From the NCBI GenBank assembly GCA_964432925.1, contig CAYSPM010000122.1, positions 1 to 8,735 on the forward strand: a stretch of 8,735 nt of DNA, given 5' to 3'. A model generated the notes under the pieces. The model did not search any database. It had not been told where the DNA came from and was given only the letters and a program-made list of their open reading frames with translations. This stretch comes from CAYNTC01 sp964432925 (GTDB lineage: Bacteria > Planctomycetota > Phycisphaerae > Sedimentisphaerales > Anaerobacaceae). The number at the start of each line of letters is the position of its first letter. The stretch's first letter is position 1. Below are positions 5,814 through 8,735 of the stretch, piece after piece. A program made the position numbers and the translations under genes.

Positions 5814-7196
5814 TTAGTGTCCCCCTATAATAGTCACGGCGGGCTCCTGTATCATGCGGAACCTGCGCTGAAGCTCGTCACGCCACCGAATCGCATCTTC
5901 GAGGCTATCTCTGGCAATATCAATTTTCATTTCCAAAAGCTCATACCTATCAGCCTTTGGCATTAGCTCGGTCAATTTATTTCGTTTCTGCTGCAATTGT
6001 ACAAGATAGTGTTCGGTCTTTCGCTCTCTCAATAAAAGTTCCTGCAGTTCTTCATTGAGAGATTCCACACGTCTGGCACCTGCATCGTTGCTTATCTGTT
6101 CTCGCCGTTCTGCAAGCTCCATTCTAGCCCTGATAAGGTCTTCTCTGAATTCTTGGAGGTCTTGAAAACTAAATTTTCCCGAAGCCTCCATTTCTGCAAG
6201 TTGTTTGGCATTCGCTTCAACAGTTGCCTGCAGCTCTTTGGTGATAGGATCGTCATCCAGCCGCTTTTCTACTAAGGCCTGAGTCCGCGAAATTTTCTCA
6301 ACTATGGCCTCTTTAGCTAACCGATCCTCCGCCTGCCTCAACTCTGCCGTTTCTATTTCATCACGCAGATCGTCAAGTTCCTGCTGAATGATGTCTCGCC
6401 AGATAACACAGGTACCCGAGATTTCGTTGAGCTCATATTGCAAGGCAGCTAACCGGCCCTCTGCGCGTTCGACTTCTTCGTTAGCATGGTTGAGCTGCGC
6501 ACCAAATCTGCGTCTGACATCGACGCAAGCTTCTGATATTGTCTCGCGCAAGTTTTCCACAAGGGCGTACATAAACTCCTCCGCCACTTGCTTAAAGTAA
6601 TCCTCCGGCAATTCAACCTTAAGCCGAAAGATAACAACACCTTCGGGGAAAAGATGTCCGGACGGCGCATTTATTACGGGTCCACGAACTACATCGGGAT
6701 CTGCATCGCGTTGCGATCCACGGGAGCGTCGCCGTCGATCACGTTCTTCTTCCGCAGCTAACCTCCCCGCCTCAACTCTAGCCCGTTCTCGTTCCATTAT
6801 CATCGGGCCCATTCCGTCAGCATCCATGTCCATATGACTCGGGTCGGGCTCTGGTCCTGGCCTGGGATAAGATATAGCAGTTGAGTATCCAAAAGCCCCA
6901 ACCAACTGCTCGATGTGAAAGAACTCCTGGCCCTCGTGTGGTGACAGTTCCAGCACCTCGCGCGATGCCTTGCCGGCAACACCTGAGCTGCGCATCAGCC
7001 ACTCGACCATCTTGAAGTTAACAGGAAAAACGGCTGGGTCCACCGTTACCTTGACTACGCAACTGGCAAAACGTGTATTTGAATCCGCTGGTGTCTTGTT
7101 TAATTTGCCTTGCTCTGGTTTACCGCTCGCTCTCGCTGCACCCACAATAAAAAATACAAGGATAGACACAAAAACCACATGTTTTGCAGATCTCAT
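5814..7196 (-). CDS. Exported coiled-coil protein resembling the Wzz/GumC (GNVR) periplasmic region, 460 aa
   Basis: The start ATG 7196 overlaps the previous stop as ATGA and has AAAGGAGA 6 nt upstream; a longer frame from 7274 has no such support. Residues 1-23 look like a signal peptide (VVFVSILVFFIVGAARA|S), though they could be an N-terminal anchor. Residues 45-82 ('CVVKVTVDP...VEWLMRSSGVAGKA') and 187-222 ('VVIFRLKVELPEDYFKQVAE') follow the pattern of the Wzz alpha/beta domain. Residues 223-415 are long charged coiled coils, with a short break at 311-318. Residues 416-456 ('ADRYELLEMKIDIARDSLED', then 'QEPAVTIIG') match the GNVR-type end of chain-length regulators. Unlike those, there is no second membrane helix and no kinase. 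An insert at 111-180 holds Pro-rich sequence, 'DMDADG' and an Arg/Glu-rich run. Third gene of the sigma operon. The family assignment is by pattern only; a generic coiled-coil protein is the alternative. Confidence 0.85.
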   Translation of the reverse strand: MRSAKHVVFVSILVFFIVGAARASGKPEQGKLNKTPADSNTRFASCVVKVTVDPAVFPVNFKMVEWLMRSSGVAGKASREVLELSPHEGQEFFHIEQLVGAFGYSTAISYPRPGPEPDPSHMDMDADGMGPMIMERERARVEAGRLAAEEERDRRRRSRGSQRDADPDVVRGPVINAPSGHLFPEGVVIFRLKVELPEDYFKQVAEEFMYALVENLRETISEACVDVRRRFGAQLNHANEEVERAEGRLAALQYELNEISGTCVIWRDIIQQELDDLRDEIETAELRQAEDRLAKEAIVEKISRTQALVEKRLDDDPITKELQATVEANAKQLAEMEASGKFSFQDLQEFREDLIRARMELAERREQISNDAGARRVESLNEELQELLLRERKTEHYLVQLQQKRNKLTELMPKADRYELLEMKIDIARDSLEDAIRWRDELQRRFRMIQEPAVTIIGGH

Positions 7197-7783
7197 ATAG
7201 AATCTCCTTTCAAATTTGTCACATTTTCTGCATTCTGAATATCTACCAACCGTTGCCGGGCCACTTTGGCCCATCGACTTTGCGGGAAAAGTTCAATAAC
7301 TCGGCTGTACGCTTGCATCACCGAACTCTTTTGACCGAGCTCTCGATACATTTTATCAGCCTGAAAAACAAGGATAAGGGCCGTTCGCTCCACCTGCTGG
7401 CGTATTTCTTCGCGAGGATCGCCGATGCTCTCGAGCTGAACTTGTAGCGCTTCCAGCTCGCGCTGTTTTTGCTCCTTCTGGAGCATCTCTTGGACAAGCT
7501 TCAGTGTGGCGTCCGTTCTTGCTTGGAGTTCTTTGACCTGTGCTTGCAGCCGAGCAACCTTGTCGTTGCCCCCAACCGGTTTAGTTGTTCTGACCGAAAG
7601 GGTCCATACAGAGATAGTAAGAATTATCGCAGCGGCTGCTGCTGTAAGGGGGACTATCGTACGCACCAAATATCTCTTATGAGCACGACGACGTATTATA
7701 CCTGTATCAATAGAAGCTTGCTCAGGGACACCGGCCATTCTATCAGCCTCTTGAAGCAGGACTTTGATTCTATCCTCTGTCAT
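7193..7783 (-). CDS. Single-pass membrane protein with coiled-coil/TPR-like ectodomain, putative anti-sigma factor (196 aa)
   Basis: Residues 1-38 form a short cytoplasmic tail with an Arg-rich stop (RRRAHKR). Residues 40-61 are one membrane helix (VPLTAAAAAIILTISVW). Residues 75-120 form a heptad-like Leu/Gln/Glu coiled coil, and residues 140-185 ('MYRELG...AYSRVIELFPQSRWAKVARQRL') resemble a TPR/CpoB-type helical pair. The predicted topology puts the large C-terminal part outside the cytoplasm. It directly follows the ECF sigma gene with an ATGA overlap, the usual place of an anti-sigma factor. There is no HxxxCxxC zinc motif and the protein contains no Cys, so it is not a classical zinc anti-sigma factor; binding to the sigma factor is inferred from position and topology only. 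The alternative is a structural envelope protein co-expressed with the sigma factor. GAGGAG lies 5 nt upstream of its start. Confidence 0.88.
   Translation of the reverse strand: MTEDRIKVLLQEADRMAGVPEQASIDTGIIRRRAHKRYLVRTIVPLTAAAAAIILTISVWTLSVRTTKPVGGNDKVARLQAQVKELQARTDATLKLVQEMLQKEQKQRELEALQVQLESIGDPREEIRQQVERTALILVFQADKMYRELGQKSSVMQAYSRVIELFPQSRWAKVARQRLVDIQNAENVTNLKGDSI
7203..7210 (-). promoter_or_regulatory. Shine-Dalgarno embedded in the upstream gene (coupling site)
   Basis: AAAGGAGA on the minus strand encodes Leu-Lys-Gly-Asp of the membrane protein C-terminus and sits 6 nt before ATG 7196. This start overlaps the stop of that gene (ATGA), so translation is probably coupled. Confidence 0.75.
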
Positions 7784-8346
7784 AAGGTCTCCTCGATTAG
7801 TCTCGAAAGCCTTTGTTTGAGCAGGCTCCTGGCACGGCTGAGCCGCACCTGCAAGGCATTTTCAGTTATGCCAAGAATTGAACTTGTCTGGCTCATCGAA
7901 AGCTCCTGTAAATACCGCAGCACAACCGGCTCACGATACTTCGCCGGCAAAGCTCTCACCGCCGAACGGACACACTCAAAGGTCTCTCTATCCATTGTGT
8001 GCTTACAAGCTCCTTCGGCATAAAACGCAAGATATTTTTCGGCCTCCTTGGAAAACCTTCGCATCCGGATCGCACGCCTGCATAGTCGGTTGTGGCACTT
8101 GTTAATCGTGATAGTAAAGAGCCATGTCTTCAGACTGCATTCACATCGGAATTTCTTCAGGCAAGCGAAAGCAGCAAGAAATACATCCTGTACAATGTCT
8201 TCTACCTCACCGGGCCAGCCAAGTAGTCGATTAGCCAGCACCGCGATATCGGCTGAATATTCTTCGACGATTCTCTCGAAAGCAGAATCATCGCCCCGAT
8301 TGAAATGCTCAACGAGCAGCTCATCTGTCTTCCTGGCCATTTCCAT
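7780..8346 (-). CDS. ECF (extracytoplasmic function) RNA polymerase sigma factor, 188 aa
   Basis: This is a sigma-70 family group 4 protein that directs RNA polymerase to a dedicated promoter set. Region 2 spans about 19-92, with 'AFERIVEEYSADIAVLANRL', the core-binding 'EVEDIVQDVFLAAF' (47-60) and the -10 recognition stretch 'SLKTWLFTITINKCHNRLCR' (71-90). Region 4 spans about 122-182, with 'LPAKYREPVVLRYLQELS' (133-150) and the helix-turn-helix 'MSQTSSILGITENALQVRLS' (151-170) then 'RARSLLKQRL'. The length is normal and there is no C-terminal extension. It is odd in having seven Cys residues (62, 68, 70, 84, 89, 114, 125), four of them in region 2. The start is uncertain between ATG 8346 and ATG 8340; neither has a good Shine-Dalgarno. 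It is the first gene of a three-gene coupled operon. It may regulate its own promoter, but no convincing ECF promoter was found upstream. Confidence 0.95.
   Translation of the reverse strand: MEMARKTDELLVEHFNRGDDSAFERIVEEYSADIAVLANRLLGWPGEVEDIVQDVFLAAFACLKKFRCECSLKTWLFTITINKCHNRLCRRAIRMRRFSKEAEKYLAFYAEGACKHTMDRETFECVRSAVRALPAKYREPVVLRYLQELSMSQTSSILGITENALQVRLSRARSLLKQRLSRLIEETL
7789..7794 (-). promoter_or_regulatory. Shine-Dalgarno embedded in the sigma gene (coupling site)
   Basis: GAGGAG on the minus strand encodes Glu-Glu near the sigma factor C-terminus and lies 5 nt before ATG 7783. That ATG overlaps the sigma stop as ATGA. Confidence 0.75.
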
Positions 8347-8470
8347 TATATTAGACCAGACAATGCAGCAAAGCTTACAAAAAACTTAGAGAATTTGGAG
8401 ACACTGTGAACTTCCCCGTCGAGAGGCTGAATAATTCTTCTACGCGCAAAACCAAGCAAGAAATGAGCAA

Positions 8471-8499
8471 GGGCCCATGCTTTAAATCAGCATGAGCCC
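8471..8499 (-). terminator. Terminator-like hairpin after the right-edge gene
   Basis: GGGCCCATGC (8471-8480) pairs with GCATGAGCCC (8490-8499) around a 9-nt loop, giving nine pairs with one C/A mismatch. On the minus strand it lies about 93 nt after the stop of the right-edge gene and is followed by a moderately T-rich stretch (TTGCTCATTTCTTG). It probably ends that transcript before the sigma operon begins. Confidence 0.55.
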
Positions 8500-8592
8500 C
8501 TGATTGATACAATCACGTGAGCTAACCAAGCCTAAAATGCTTTGCAGCTATGGCTATGGTCAAACACGCAGCTACTGCTCGTGCTACTCTCC

Positions 8593-8735
8593 TTACGGAT
8601 ACAACCTGAAGTCATCAAAGTAAAGCGTACCTGTTCCGTCTTGTCCACTACCTCCAACGCCAATAGTCATATTCTGGATCGAAGAAAGAGTCACACCAGC
8701 ATCGCTAAGTACGCTGAGCGGAATATCCCACTGCT
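8593..8735 (-). CDS. C-terminal end of an exported, probably carbohydrate-related protein (46 codons visible)
   Basis: This reads leftward from the window edge (two bases of a split codon, then 46 codons) to TAA at 8595-8593. The visible sequence 'QWDIPLSVLSDAGVTL', 'SIQNMTIGVGG', 'DGTGTLYFDDFRLYP' has the form of the last strands of a jelly-roll, carbohydrate-binding-like domain. The pattern W-x-I-x-L, then I-G-V-G, then GT-(L/V)-YFDD-(I/F)-RLY-P recurs at the ends of exported planctomycete proteins. The N-terminus, signal peptide and main domain lie outside the window, so no specific function can be given. It runs in the same direction as the sigma operon but is separated from it by 246 bp and a hairpin, so it is probably a separate transcript. 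Confidence 0.8.
   Translation of the reverse strand, partial: QWDIPLSVLSDAGVTLSSIQNMTIGVGGSGQDGTGTLYFDDFRLYP

Noticed and set aside
7197..7274. Longer start for the Wzz-like protein at 7274
   Set aside because: It would place 26 polar residues before the signal peptide and overlap the upstream gene by 82 bases. The ATGA start at 7196 has a strong ribosome site.
7469..8389. Rightward frames of 75-184 codons over the sigma operon
   Set aside because: They are antisense to clear sigma factor and membrane-protein coding and have no recognisable motifs.
8395..8420. GGAAGTT on the minus strand (8415-8409) as an ECF -35 box for autoregulation
   Set aside because: It resembles the GGAAC core, but no GTC-type -10 element was found 15-17 nt downstream, so I do not call a promoter.

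Overview
The window looks like chromosomal DNA from a planctomycete, most likely of the Phycisphaerae type. This is inferred from protein style, not from a marker gene. The evidence is: an exported beta-helix protein opening with the 'YVDRNASGANDGSSW' type of N-terminus and carrying an 'SLCIDAGDP' motif, followed by a PASTA domain and a 'SLGDDDYERVY' tail; a second exported-protein tail ending in 'YFDDFRLYP'; a PQQ-type beta-propeller protein; and an ECF sigma factor operon with envelope-facing partners. No mobile element, CRISPR array, tRNA or rRNA was seen.

Layout. (1) Positions 1-2065, minus strand: a large secreted right-handed beta-helix protein whose C-terminus runs off the left edge. 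It has a good sigma-70 type promoter (TTGACA, 17 bp, TATTAT) and a strong Shine-Dalgarno (SD). (2) 2066-2512: a divergent intergenic region with that promoter, a strong stem-loop with a possible competing fold, and a weaker candidate rightward promoter. (3) 2513-5692, plus strand: a small charged protein of unknown function, an exported beta-propeller protein, and purH, the bifunctional enzyme for the last two steps of IMP synthesis. (4) 5693-5813: a short convergent gap with an 11-bp GC-rich hairpin that may terminate both sides. (5) 5814-8346, minus strand, transcribed right to left: ECF sigma factor, then a single-pass membrane protein with a coiled-coil/TPR-like ectodomain, then an exported coiled-coil protein resembling the periplasmic part of Wzz/GumC chain-length regulators. 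Both junctions are 4-base ATGA overlaps with the next gene's SD inside the previous coding sequence. (6) 8347-8592: intergenic, with a terminator-like hairpin. (7) 8593-8735, minus strand: the last 46 codons of another exported protein.

The most interesting part is the sigma operon. Its three genes are translationally coupled and run from transcription factor (cytoplasm), to a membrane protein that could tether or inhibit the sigma factor, to an exported coiled-coil protein that could be sensed by, or structurally joined to, the membrane protein. The membrane protein lacks the usual zinc anti-sigma motif. The third protein looks like a polysaccharide co-polymerase that has lost its second membrane helix and has no tyrosine kinase beside it. 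I infer an envelope or exopolysaccharide-linked signalling unit; the sequence alone does not prove this.
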